A DNA stretch of 64,000 bases from Phascolomyces articulosus (taxonomy: Eukaryota; Mucoromycota; Mucoromycetes; Mucorales; Lichtheimiaceae). The stretch covers positions 124,001 through 188,000 of the forward strand of contig JAIXMP010000013.1 of NCBI GenBank assembly GCA_025677815.1, in the 5' to 3' direction. The translations under genes were made by a program, and so were the position numbers. Shown piece after piece: positions 1 to 10,140 of this stretch (positions within the stretch are counted from its first letter, which is position 1; each line of letters begins with the position of its first letter). Below the pieces are notes generated by a model. It did no database searches and had not been told where the DNA came from. It saw only the letters and a list, made by a program, of their open reading frames with translations.

Positions 1-3000
1 GAACCATACCGTTTTTGCTGCAAGGCCAACATTACGAAATCGATTAGCATCAATTGGATTGCTGGTCATTTCAAGAGGTCTTGTAATATCCACGGTTCCC
101 TCATAGCTTTGAACAAATTCTTCATCACTAACGTTAAATAAAAGGACGATAAAAGTATGTGTAAAAGTGCAAAGTACAATGAACAAAAGCAAAGCCAGAG
201 AGGTCATGCGTTTGCTTATTTGAACCACAATTTCAAAGACGATTCCCTAAGACAATATAACAATATGGAAATTGTTGTTTTTTTTTTAGTTGTCAGTATC
301 AATGAAAATGATCCACTAGGTATTCTTTTAGTAAAAAATATACAATGTTATATCTTACCAAATCTCTTATAACACGTAGCCGTACCAGTGAATGTAACCA
401 TAACATGAACACGGATATTGCACATGCATCAACCTATTTATTATTATATCATCATAATTAAGATTTCTTTTATCTTGGTGATATCAGATAATAATAGTAA
501 TAAAAAAAGGAAAATAACGAACATACCGGATATTCTCGACCCGAAAGAATGACAATGGCACCAGCTATAGGAAGCAATACGGCTGCAAGTGATATATAAT
601 TATAAAACAATCGAAAGTATCCCACACCACAAAACCAAATATGTCGAGTTTCTTGTGTCACCAAAAATGCAGATACGGTAAGCATAAGTACTAATGTAGC
701 AGTATTATTGATCTTGGGAAAAGCAACATTGACGGAAAATAAAACTTGATTAGCTATATAAATCAAACACACCCATGTGAATCTTGCTCGACCAAAGGTA
801 CGCCACTTGTACATCAACATGGCTTCCATTGCAGGTTCACCTTGACGAAAAACTTCGCTACGACCTGAGGCAGCTTGTTGAACAAATAAACTGGCGTAGG
901 AAGGACATGTATCGTACTTGTCCTTGTAATATCGAATACGTAGATTCTCATATTGAGTATAGTGAATTAATGGAAAAACGCACAAGGTGACAAAATGTGG
1001 TTTTCTGCTATGTTGCTGACCTGGTGTGTGTTTGCGGCATAATGCTGTTTGTACGGACGAAATATCAGTAGTGGAGGCTGGGAGTTGTTCTGTTGTTGAA
1101 AATCCCCAAAGTTCAGCTAATCGCGTTGTTATATTACGACGTCGTGGCATGGGTGACAATAACTGACCATTAATAGATTGTTGCTTATTATTTGCTGTAT
1201 TAATGACGATATCGGATGATGAAGCTTCCAAAATAGGACAATGTGGAGTGACAGGTATATAGGATAGTTGGTGCATCCAATCCAACACCATATCTGGACA
1301 CTTGGAACATAAGAGTGGGAGTGCGTCGGTAAAGGTAACAAGGTATCCTGGGTGATATGTTTTGCTTGATTGGATCATGTAGTCGACAAGAATACGTGCG
1401 TCATCATACGCACCACAGAGTACAGCAGCTGCCAAAGTACTTGTTGTGAATTGCTGTTCGTGTGGATAATATATATCATTTCGCCGATTCATTGTGAGAT
1501 TACTGTTGCCATGGTAAATTGTTAAAATTGATGTTGGCTTGACTTTTATTTCATTATCATTGTTCTTAAACAACAGCTGTTTCAATAATCTGGAAGAATT
1601 TGGATATTGGACAAGACCTATTAATGCTATGTTACCAGCGGGTGTTTGGAAAAACTTTGGTTGGTGTTGCAATGAATGATCTGTTATGCGTATCATCTGT
1701 TGAAAGATATGGTTGAAATTACGAGACTGTATATATACATTATCAGTTTTATTGAATACCTTTTTAGATAATATAACAAAAAGAGAATGTACTAGTGTTT
1801 ATACAATACCTTCCATTCTTTTAGCTTTGAATACACACTCATTTGATACAATACAGGCATTGACAAAAAAGCGTACTGAGATTTGCTCCAAAAGTTTCCA
1901 CTTGTACAAAACAAATGTTCTGATCCATCTGTCATTGTAACTGATATCCAATGATTGTCAAAAAAGTATATAACTGGTTTATTGTTTATCCATTGAATAC
2001 ATTTGGCATTAATACCCCCTATTGCTGGTAACGATGTACTACAATCAGCATCGATACTTTTCGATCCTGTGAGTTTGTTGTTTTTTTCACCAGTTCCTTG
2101 CGTCACGATTATTGGTAAACAAAAAATGTATAATAGTTTGTGAAGATTATAATTAGCATCGAAAGTATGTTCTAGTGTTGTCGACGAGATATCGTTTGAA
2201 TTTCTCGTAGCAATCCACAGCTGTACAGAATATGTACCAACACGAAGAACACGGTGAGTATCCAAAAAGTATGTAGCAACATAGGGTGATAGTGCATATG
2301 GATGGTGAAATTCATAGTATAGTGATTCTTTTGCACGTTGATCAGGAAAAGGTGGTACTGCAGTGCGGTAAACAATGTGCGATAATGACCTAGGTTGTGG
2401 CAAAACAGAAATTGCTCTGACATGACGGTTTGTTAACACAAGCATCCATTGAGCGTTGGAGAAACCCATAGCAGATATTACTGTTGCAGGATGTGCCATA
2501 ATAGTTGAAGAGGTATCATTAATGTTTCTTCCTTCTTCAAAAGACAATAGAGTATTTTGATCCAATAATTCTTGTTCTTGCAACGATATACGGGATCCAG
2601 TCAGTGTATCCCATAATTCAGAGTAAATATATCGTTGTAAATGTTGACCATAGGAAGCAAGTGCAAGGTGGGCATCGTTCAAAAAACAGATAGCGGATAC
2701 AGGTCGATGGATAGGCCATTCATTTACTTGAAGTCCACTCTCTATATCATAGATCATTACACGATTAAGTTGATAGAGAGCCATGAAATGCTTCCTTGAT
2801 GATACAGCCATCAGAACACTATTATGGTTTTGTTCCCCTGACATAAGCTGCCGGTTACTTTTTTTATAACTTTTGAACGACATAAGCAAACGGCCTTCTT
2901 CTATGGACCACAGTTGTACAAGCTCGTTTGACCGACAAGTTAATGTAAATTCTCGGTGGAAACATAACCACGTTGTATGCATTGGAAGATCCATTGTTCT

Positions 3001-3522
3001 GATTAACACAGTTCGTCTCGTATGATTCTTGATTTGGTATAACTTTAAACCGTTGGTTCGTATGATAGAAAGTAGTGATGCAATATTGGTATTGTCTTTT
3101 GATGGTAAAAAGTAACATTGACCGTCAAAATATACTTTACTGTGAAAAGCGCCTCGTTTGTAAACATGACATATTCCAACCCATGATACTGCAACAAAAT
3201 CACCGTTTCCAGGAGAGATGGAGAATGACTGTGGTGTTACAGCTGTTGTTGATACATTTTGACCATGCTCAATATCGTTCGGAAGTATTAAAAGTGACAC
3301 TGTATATTGATACAGGAGTTGTTTCTCGGTTGTAATTTTAAATACGTCGATCTTTCTTCCCTGTTCGAGAAAAATTGCTACGAATCTGCAATCCTGTGAG
3401 ATTACACGGCGATCTATAGAATCGGATAATTTATAAACATATTGAATGATATTAAGCAAACATGTATTACATTCATCCAATCGATTTATGTAGTTAGATA
3501 TTTTAAATACACTTTTAATCAT
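1..3522 (-). CDS. WD40-like plus ion-transport (TRP-like) membrane protein, 3' end cut by window
   Basis: Partial gene, ATG at 3522. Inferred exons: 3522-1810 (571 codons), 1696-527 (390), 433-359 (25), 246 to the window edge; all junctions are phase 0 with GTATTG/GTATGT/GTAAGA donors and CAG/TAG acceptors. Exon 1 looks like degenerate beta-propeller repeats (for example a GLQVNEWPIHRPVSAICFLN-type blade). From about residue 860 come several hydrophobic helices (FTWVCLIYIANQVLF, LVLMLTVSAFLVTQETRHIW, YISLAAVLLPIAGAIVIL), then an S4-like LWLHSLVRLRVIRDL and another helix (LALLLFIVLCTFTHTFIVLL), the pattern of an ion_trans domain. The WD40-plus-channel organisation fits large fungal TRP-like proteins; ion selectivity cannot be told. 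The gene continues beyond base 1, and the pore and C-terminus may lie outside. Confidence 0.7.
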
Positions 3523-3870
3523 TTACTTTGTATAGCTCCAGAGGGATCCATAAAAAAAACCAAGACTTTACGAAGAAAAGGAAAAGAGTATTGTGTTTTA
3601 CAAATAGAAAAATCTTTTATCTCTCACTATATATCCTTTCATTTTTTAGCCGTAGTATCATGAGTTTTTCTTTTTTCATCTCTTGATAAAGTTATGCGCA
3701 CACTATTTTCGCGTGAAATACATGAAAAGAGGAAAAAACACCGCGGTAAAAAAATAAATGACTTGAGAAGATCGAAAATTAAGCGCATTGTTCTTCTTAT
3801 CGTCTTTCTTTCTTTCTTTCTTTCTTTCTTTGACTGCCTCGTTATCTACGTTATTTTATTACCATTTACC
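3523..3870. other. Intergenic, divergent promoter region with TTTC repeat
   Basis: Lies between the leftward ion-channel gene and the rightward FUN14 gene, so it should hold both promoters. It contains a (TTTC)n microsatellite at about 3803-3831 and other T/C-rich stretches. I see no coding exon. Confidence 0.5.
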
Positions 3871-4829
3871 ATGCTCTGCACTACACGATTCCTTCAGCAT
3901 ATGTCCCGGGACCTGATCATGAAACGATCATCAATCCATGTCACGAGAATATCTACACCTCAGTGTTCGTAATTTTTTTTTCTGCATAATTTAATTTTGT
4001 ATAATAATAAAATAGCATCATCTACAACGACTTTTGACATCATTGAGATTAATATGACCTATTTTTTTTTGTATGCGATGATATTGATAATTACTGAATA
4101 TATAGTTTTTGCTCGACCCTCGTCATTTTCAAGAGTAGCAGGGACATCAGCAGTTTTGATAGGAACAACCACATTTTTGAAAAAACCTGTTTTATGTCAA
4201 GGTTAGTAATATAAATATAAACTTAATAAAAGGGGAATGGGGGACTGACTTATTTTTTTCTGGTATAATAATAAAAACTTGTTAATTATAGGAGGATATG
4301 CAATGCCTGGCGCTGCGCCGCCTTCTTTAAACACTACCTCAGGTAGTTTCGATAATACACCCATTTTTGATGAAACTGGTAGAAAACCAAGTGATGCAGA
4401 AGTGAGCAAATCATTTTTCCATAAAGGTGAGTTATCCTTCGGTGTCGTGCTTGGATTCTGTACTGGGTATTTAATTAAAAAGGTTGGCAAATTGTTTGCG
4501 CTTGCCGTGGGTGTTGGATTCATCTTCCTTCAGGTAAAGTCAACTTTTTTAAATGAGTCAGAGAGTAAATTATATTGTATAATAAATCTTACATAATGAA
4601 TGGTAATTATTTTATTATATAGTACATGTCGTTCAAAGGGTATATCACCGTTCATTGGGATCGCTTGGAAGGTGGCTATCAAAAGAAGATGGATATTGAC
4701 GGAGATGGTCGAGTAACCCAAAAGGATGTTCGAACAAAATGGAATAGTTTTGTTGGAATCTTGACCCACAATATTCAATTCAAATCCACATTCTTGGTTG
4801 GACTTTATACTGGTATTCGTTATGGTTAA
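3871..4829 (+). CDS. FUN14 family mitochondrial membrane protein
   Basis: Homologue of yeast Fun14 / animal FUNDC1, outer-mitochondrial-membrane proteins linked to mitophagy and lipid handling. Firm exons: ending 4201, 4292-4533, 4623-4829 (GTTAGT and GTAAAG donors, TATAG acceptors). FUN14 signatures are LSFGVVLGFCTGYLIKKVGK and the downstream LAVGVGFIFLQ helix. Residues 148-159 or so read DIDGDGRVTQKD, an EF-hand-like loop. The 5' end is uncertain. Favoured: ATG 3871, exon 3871-3968 (GTAATT donor), acceptor at 4133, giving an Arg-rich presequence (MLCTTRFLQHMSRD...) and 204 aa in total. Alternative: an unspliced start at 4054 with a hydrophobic N-terminus. The AAG acceptor of the favoured model is weaker than usual. 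Confidence 0.8.
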
Positions 4830-4869
4830 AAAAGCTGATTCCTTATAAAACTCATGTATAATTGTTATG

Positions 4870-5208
4870 CTACTCTTCAGCTGCATTATCACTGTATAAA
4901 TAAAAAGCCAAGTCCTGCTGTTGTTGGTATAATGACACTGTTCTTTCTTTTTGTAAATCGTTCTGATAATAAAACACATTTTTCTCATACGTTCTCCATG
5001 ATGGTAAAATCATAAGGTTTTCAAGAGTACCATTAACGCCACACACTTCCACGATAATTAAAACAAAATAATCCGTGAAAACCTGGGTGGCCCTACAATG
5101 CTCAGGAGATTTTCGTCCAATGATATTTCGATATAGTGGAGCCAATAAAAAACCTTGATTTTGTAGTGTAGTGTAGTGGAAGTTTATGCTGCATAAAAAA
5201 AGGAACAT
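4870..5208 (-). CDS. Possible small protein, unrecognised
   Basis: Open frame of 112 codons with a true ATG at 5208, ending ...YLYSDNAAEE. It has mixed, protein-like composition (a charged KERTVSLYQQQQDL stretch and hydrophobic TDYFVLIIVEVCG) and no obvious low complexity. An AG at the TGCAG just inside the frame could also make this the last exon of a spliced gene. No family recognised. It is convergent with FUN14, leaving about 40 bases between stops. It may be chance. Confidence 0.3.
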   Translation of the reverse strand: MFLFLCSINFHYTTLQNQGFLLAPLYRNIIGRKSPEHCRATQVFTDYFVLIIVEVCGVNGTLENLMILPSWRTYEKNVFYYQNDLQKERTVSLYQQQQDLAFYLYSDNAAEE

Positions 5209-5490
5209 GAGAATGATGATTGTGTCCCGTTACTATGGGTGTGTATGTACATGTAGTTTAAAATTTTATTTTATTTATTGTGGAAGATTAGTTGACCTGC
5301 ACCTGTAGGTATATGGTCACTTCCTTTCGGTTCGATAGGTTTATGGGGTTAAAATTAATTACATGATGATTAAGAGGCAGTAATTTTTGCAAAGGAAAAG
5401 CAGTCAACTTTTGCATAAAATATAAAATAAAAATCGTTAAGCTTTATAGATAAAGTCAATCACTGCCAACCTTAATATTTATCTTAAAAC
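5209..5490. other. Intergenic, upstream of MULE
   Basis: A+T-rich; should contain the left end of the MULE if one survives. I could not identify a terminal inverted repeat matching sequence right of 8741. Confidence 0.4.
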
Positions 5491-7482
5491 ATGTCCTTCA
5501 AAGATTTTCCTGACGGTGACATACGAGAAGAAATTAATCTTGTCCTTAAAAAAGGAGAAAATGGTAAAAATGACGAGTATGTTTATGATACGTTCGTTGG
5601 GTGGCAATGTCAGCAGATCAGCGACAAAAGCGAAGGTGTAAACAGGACATATTACAAAAAATGTTTGGGTGGTGTCAAATGTACGACATGCAACACATGG
5701 ATTCGACCAAAGTCTTCCCAGAAGCGTATTGATCAACAAATAGCACAAAACTGTGCCACATGTAACACTTCTTCGTTGGAATATGTTGGTTGTGATTGTA
5801 GAATTACTATATATATTCGTGGAAGTAAAGGTAATGTATAATTTGTGTATAATCTAAATAATGGGTGTAGGTTTATGTGTGAAAGAGAGTAGGCCGAGAA
5901 ATAGTTGTAAGAGAGAGCATGTAAGATGAATATTATGTAGATACACAAGTTATTGATTATATAGTATTGCGCTGGAATTATAACAGGAGAGCTAGTACAT
6001 AGAGGAACACATACACACGGCAGATTCGTTCCGCTTCATTTCACCATGAAGACATTGGATGAAGTTGAACAGCGTATGTTGGAATTTCCTCAAGAAAAGC
6101 CGCAAGCATTGAAGATTGGAACAAGTCATTCTCGTGTACAGATGCCAGCAAGACCGATGAATTTAATCGACGAGAACCTACAAAATCTTGGCACTATCAA
6201 GAGACTTCAACGCAATTATCTCATCAAAAACGATAAACTGCCATCAGCACAACCAGCATTTGAACAGGCACATATGGAATTAACTGATCTGACGATGGAA
6301 TTTCCTGGATATTTGCAAGATGCAAATATCATGCCTGGTCAAATGTGCTTTACATATTGTGCACCTGGTATTGCAGGAAATGCTGATTTCAAAAAGCACC
6401 CAATGCTCACCGATGTAATTTATGATTGTTTTACGAAAGGATATTATTTATGTACTACTAATATTTTTTTCGAAGAATTGAATAAGTTTGCAGTGGTCTT
6501 TCAAGGTGTTCTGGATGGATTATCTACGTCTCATTTTAAATCATATTTTCTCTCTTTTTTCAAGGCTTTTGATTTTGTCTTTGGACTTAATGGCGATACT
6601 ATTGATATGAATTTCTCAGGCCTGGTAAGTTTATATTTCTGGTTGGTATATTTTGGATATTTAGAAGGGGTAGAATGAATAGAGTGGGGACAACATAACT
6701 GTATATCAAACCCATGGGCTTTGGACGAGTGTTATTACCAGTGAGTGTAGTACATATACAAATTTGTATTGATGGATTGGAAAACTATACGCATGCAACT
6801 AGTGCATAGGGAGCAGAGATGGATGGTGTATATAGAAAATATAATATCATAAATTAGCAAAAAGTATTACAAATAAATGGATGAAATTATTTATCTATCG
6901 ACTTGTTATTGTTATGTTAATTAGACCTGTGTTAGTGATGCTCGTATGATGAACTAATTTAAAGATAAAATTGTATAGGTCATGGACTTCTCGCAAGCAC
7001 AACGTGAAGGATTTTTGATGGCATATAGAGAAGCATTTCCTTACATCAACATATCTCCCGAGTCATTGTTAAAAGGATGTTATCATCACTTTAAACAAAG
7101 TGTGCAAAGAATCATTAGCAATCATGCCATTGTACCAGCAGGTAGTGATGTTGATTTTCGTGATCTAACTAATGCTATGTACAATGCTGAATCTGAAAAA
7201 GCATATGACCGGACTGTGAGAAACATCCGGGATGATTATCCAAATGCAAAGAAATGGCTTGATTGGTGGACTAGAGATGAAATTGCTGGGATAATATTCA
7301 AATGTAAGAGAGGGCTTACAGATGGACTGCAGAATCATCCAACTCGTACAACCAATGGTTGTGAAAGCTTCAATCGAGACCTGTATCGAATCGTCCAACG
7401 AAAAAAACCAATGATTGAAACCCTTTATCAGATATTTACTTATCTTCGTTCTTCGGAAAAAGATTTTGAATTTGTTGGATGA
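5491..7482 (+). pseudogene. MULE transposase portion (zinc finger and DDE-type core)
   Basis: Three exons joined by clean introns (GTAATG..ACAG, phase 1; GTAAGT..TATAG, phase 0) read without a stop through the zinc finger and the transposase core up to DFEFVG, where a TGA occurs at 7480-7482. Shifting one frame there continues with LDEGEEQIITEKKQ and a GTATAT donor, so a 1-nt change most likely broke the gene. Catalytic Asp, Asp and Glu positions are all still present. The ATG at 5491 is the first start before the finger and is well placed for this family. Confidence 0.65.
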
Positions 7483-8101
7483 GGGGGAAGAGCAGATTAT
7501 AACAGAAAAAAAACAAGGTATATAACCATTAGGTTGTAAACTGTTTCCACATGTATATGTGAGGACACCCGTATCAATTCAGTTCCTTTTTATACCTACA
7601 TAATATAGTAAACCGCGCAAGATAACAGAGTTTGTAAATGACGGTCGCGCTCCAGACACAACAAAAACACTACTGGATCTTGGTAACGTATACATCTATA
7701 TACCGACTTATAAGCATATGAGTCTTATACAAGCCAAAGGCTCTAAGAGGATATACATTGTATTAATTTGTGTATGTACGTACTGGTAGGTTTTGAAAAG
7801 AAGATAGAAAAGGTTAAGATGAAGAAGAAGGAAGAAGAAAAGAAGAAGGACGAAAAAAAAGACGAAGAAAAAAAAACAATGCAACAGAAGAAAGGCGTAG
7901 AAGAGCTGAAAAGCATGCAGAGCGGATCAAGGAAAACAAGCGCAAGCTCAAGCAAGACATGTCAGAAGAAGATAGGAAGAAAAGACGGCTTTGCAATAAT
8001 GGCCCTGATAGGTGAGGCGACACGGCTATGAACGATAATACTGTAAGTGTTTATTTAATGTTACTAATACAAAAAAATTATACGAACAATATAGATGGAG
8101 G

Positions 8102-8741
8102 ATGAATAATAACCAGTTATTCAGCCATTTAAAACTTTCAACGGTATCCACTGAACTTCTTATGAAATGTGGATTGTATTCGGATGATGTACATGGAATA
8201 TATAATCCTCGCTCCGATGGTAACTGTGGTTGGAGGGCTGCATCTGCGATTTTGAATGGTGATGAAGATCATTATCAAGTTGTAAAGATGTGCGTGCTCG
8301 AAACCATGCGAAACGAAAAAGACCTCTTTATACATTTATTTACTCGAGGCGAATATCATCGTATCATTGAAATGCTTGACCAGCCTACTGGACCTGTTTC
8401 TTTTGAAAATTGGTTTTGAAGTCATAGATTGTCCTCGCATTTTAGCCTATACATACAACCAACCTGTGGTTTTGTATAGTATCAATGGTATTGAAGTTGG
8501 TGGTACTACATTTTTACCATTCAAAAAACCCAAATGTGGTTCTGATGGCTATATGATTGATGTGTCGCCTATAATCTTGGTCTTACAAGGTGCCCACATT
8601 AAATTGATAGTACTCAAAGATAATGCAGTAGATAGAGTTACGTTCCCAAAGTTATTTCCTGGTTATGCAAATCTCATTTCAAACAACCAACTCCCTTCTT
8701 CGTGGTTAAATTTGTACCAATCTAGATGCCAGACAGATTAA
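8102..8741 (+). pseudogene. OTU-like cysteine protease domain of the MULE, frameshifted
   Basis: Two overlapping frames together make one OTU-like domain. The first, from 8102, carries the Asp-Gly-Asn-Cys box (RSDGNCGWRAAS) near residue 38 and ends ENWF at 8419. The second picks up at IDCPRILAYTYNQPVVLY and runs to 8741 with a His in QGAHIKL and a PSSWLNLY tail. The break lies in the GGTTTTG run near 8412-8416 and is consistent with a single inserted T; some residues normally between the Trp and the following strand may also be missing. OTU enzymes cleave ubiquitin or ubiquitin-like chains; here activity is presumably lost. Confidence 0.65.
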
Positions 8742-9089
8742 CTTGCTATGCACCATCTTTTTTCTTTTTCCTTATGTTATGCAATAGAATCAATAGATTT
8801 ATAGTTATCAATTTTTACTTATAAAAAAACATAAATATGATTTCAGTGAATATAGAAATGATGACGTTTGATAGGAAGTATGGCAGGTGAGTAATATGGT
8901 TATTTTTGGTAAGTCAACCTTCATTTGGTTGTTTTTATGTAAAGAGACATGAAGGGCAAAAAAGATATGTTGAGTGCAGCCACAGTACTTTTTTTAGCAT
9001 AATCATGAATAAAGCTAAGTCGGCATTATCTATTTTTTACTTAAAAACCCGTAAATCAATAAAAGTATCTAAAAAATAATTGTGATGTT
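8742..9089. other. Intergenic between MULE and LINE remnant
   Basis: A+T-rich, no open frame of note. The right end of the MULE presumably falls here, but I could not delimit it. Confidence 0.4.
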
Positions 9090-9096
9090 GCATAAA

Positions 9097-9266
9097 AAAA
9101 ACTGCATGACCAAGGTACATAAAAAAAAGTACATAAAAAAAAACTTTGAGAAATATTTTATAATACAAATATACAAGCGGAATCTGCGGTTAAATAAATC
9201 TGTGGCTTGATACATAAAAAATATGGAAAAGTACATAAAAAATCGCCAATTGTACATAAAAAAAAA
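9097..9266. repeat. Dispersed GTACATAAAAAA repeats (LINE 3' tail)
   Basis: About six copies of (TG/TA)CATAAAAAA(A) lie at about 9089, 9116, 9130, 9211, 9232 and 9253, in two clusters. Read on the minus strand they are TTTTTTATGTAC units following the LINE coding end, as expected for a LINE 3' terminus made of short repeats. Confidence 0.6.
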
Positions 9267-9393
9267 CTGTACCCAGGAAAAAGTAATGCATGATTACGAT
9301 ATACAAAGTATTGATAATGGAGATATAATAATAGAGTATAGCGTATATATTGTGGAGAAAGAGAGAAAGTGGGAAGGAATGGTAATAAAGAAA

Positions 9394-9415
9394 ATAACAC
9401 ACGTAAGTGTGTTAT
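9394..9415 (-). other. Perfect hairpin overlapping LINE stop codon
   Basis: ATAACACAC and GTGTGTTAT form a perfect 9-bp inverted repeat around GTAA. On the minus strand the TAA stop of the LINE frame (9412-9414) lies inside the first arm. Several LINE families have a 3' stem-loop recognised by their reverse transcriptase, so this is a candidate for one. Confidence 0.55.
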
Positions 9416-10140
9416 TGATCGTATGTAGCTGTCTGGTGTAGTTCTTCTTCGGGGTCTGGTTCATCATCATCAAATATTTCATCTGGATGACTCAGGCGAT
9501 CGATCTCTCATATGACGCGAATCAATGCTGGCCATGTTTTTTTCCAATGATCAAATGTAAAAGCTACTTCAGATCGAGGTAGCTTGTTTAATATATGTCG
9601 ATGGCTTGTATATTGTTAGGGAGACTAGGTATTTCTCCAAAAGCTTCAGTTAAATCTTGGAATCTTGGTTGTAGTAGAGTGCAGTTGGAGAAATGTTCTC
9701 TTTTTGCTTCCTTGACTCCACAGCGACAGTCATTAAATGGATATGATGGGAGCCAATGCATGCGCTATTTAATAAGCCGATGACGAACTTTTGATGTAGC
9801 CGGAAGATACAGAATCGGGTCTATCATACGTTGTGGTCGCATACAACTTATCGTTTTAAGTCTTGTTTTTCGTGAGATGTATTCTTTATCTCTTTTTTCT
9901 TTTATTGCTTGTTCGATAGCGTCGTCTGTTGATGTATTTATCTTTTTAATTTTATGGTATCGTTGATAGAATGGATTATTAGAAGTTATTCTTTTCCATT
10001 GGGGGTTTGGTTGGTTCTTGATATACAGAAAAGATAATTTTATTGATTTGGCCATAGAAGATACAGGTAGAAACTGTAATCGGGCAGCAAATTTCAATTG
10101 TAGAGTATGTACATGTAACTGTTGTTTTATAATAGTCTTT

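Larger units (their letters stand above)
5491..8741 (+). mobile_element. Decayed Mutator-like element (GCM/WRKY finger + MULE transposase + OTU protease)
   Basis: A rightward transposon gene. Exons: 5491-5830, 5987-6624, 6979-7482, then pieces near 7609-7682, 7790-8020 and 8102-8741. (1) N-terminal GCM1/WRKY-like zinc finger: GWQCQQ, KCLGGVKCTTCNTWIRP, NCATCNT, YVGCDCR, ending HTHGRFVPLH. (2) MULE transposase: first Asp in MLTDVIYDC, second in VMDFSQAQREGF, C2H-like KGCYHHFKQSVQR, and the Glu in RTTNGCESFNRDL. (3) Lys/Glu/Arg-rich linker, about 7790-8020. (4) OTU-like cysteine protease: SDGNCGWRAAS (catalytic Cys) with a candidate His in LVLQGAHIKLIVL. Frame breaks near 7470, in the A-run near 7860, and near 8414 show that it is a dead copy. 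OTU-type proteases are known passengers of some MULEs; how this one serves transposition is unknown. Confidence 0.8.
9090..10140 (-). mobile_element. 5'-truncated LINE retrotransposon remnant
   Basis: Leftward remnant of a non-LTR retrotransposon. From about 10135 down the frame reads QQLHVHTLQLKFAARLQF, LPVSSMAKS, then a charged region, a TAG at 9765-9767 where KWRMHWLP is expected, the Cys/His cluster CRCGV...EHFSNCTLLQ, and, after a frame change near 9590, NKLPRSEVAFTFDHWKKTWP and an acidic tail (FDDDEPDPEEE) ending at a TAA at 9412-9414. This matches the C-terminal part after the reverse transcriptase in fungal LINEs. The start at 10135 is abrupt, as in 5'-truncated insertions. The last 300 bases are a 3' UTR with a hairpin and TTTTTTATGTAC repeats. 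It is dead. Confidence 0.65.

Noticed and set aside
4530..4988. 152-codon frame on the minus strand
   Set aside because: Antisense to the FUN14 last exon and its intron, where the + strand coding evidence is clear.
5160..5480. Left terminal inverted repeat of the MULE
   Set aside because: GCATAAAAAAA at about 5190 is in the same orientation as repeats near 9090, not inverted, and the latter belong to the LINE.
9067..9300. CRISPR-like repeat spacing of TACATAAAAAA units
   Set aside because: Repeats are short, unevenly spaced, in a eukaryotic genome, and explained by a LINE 3' tail.
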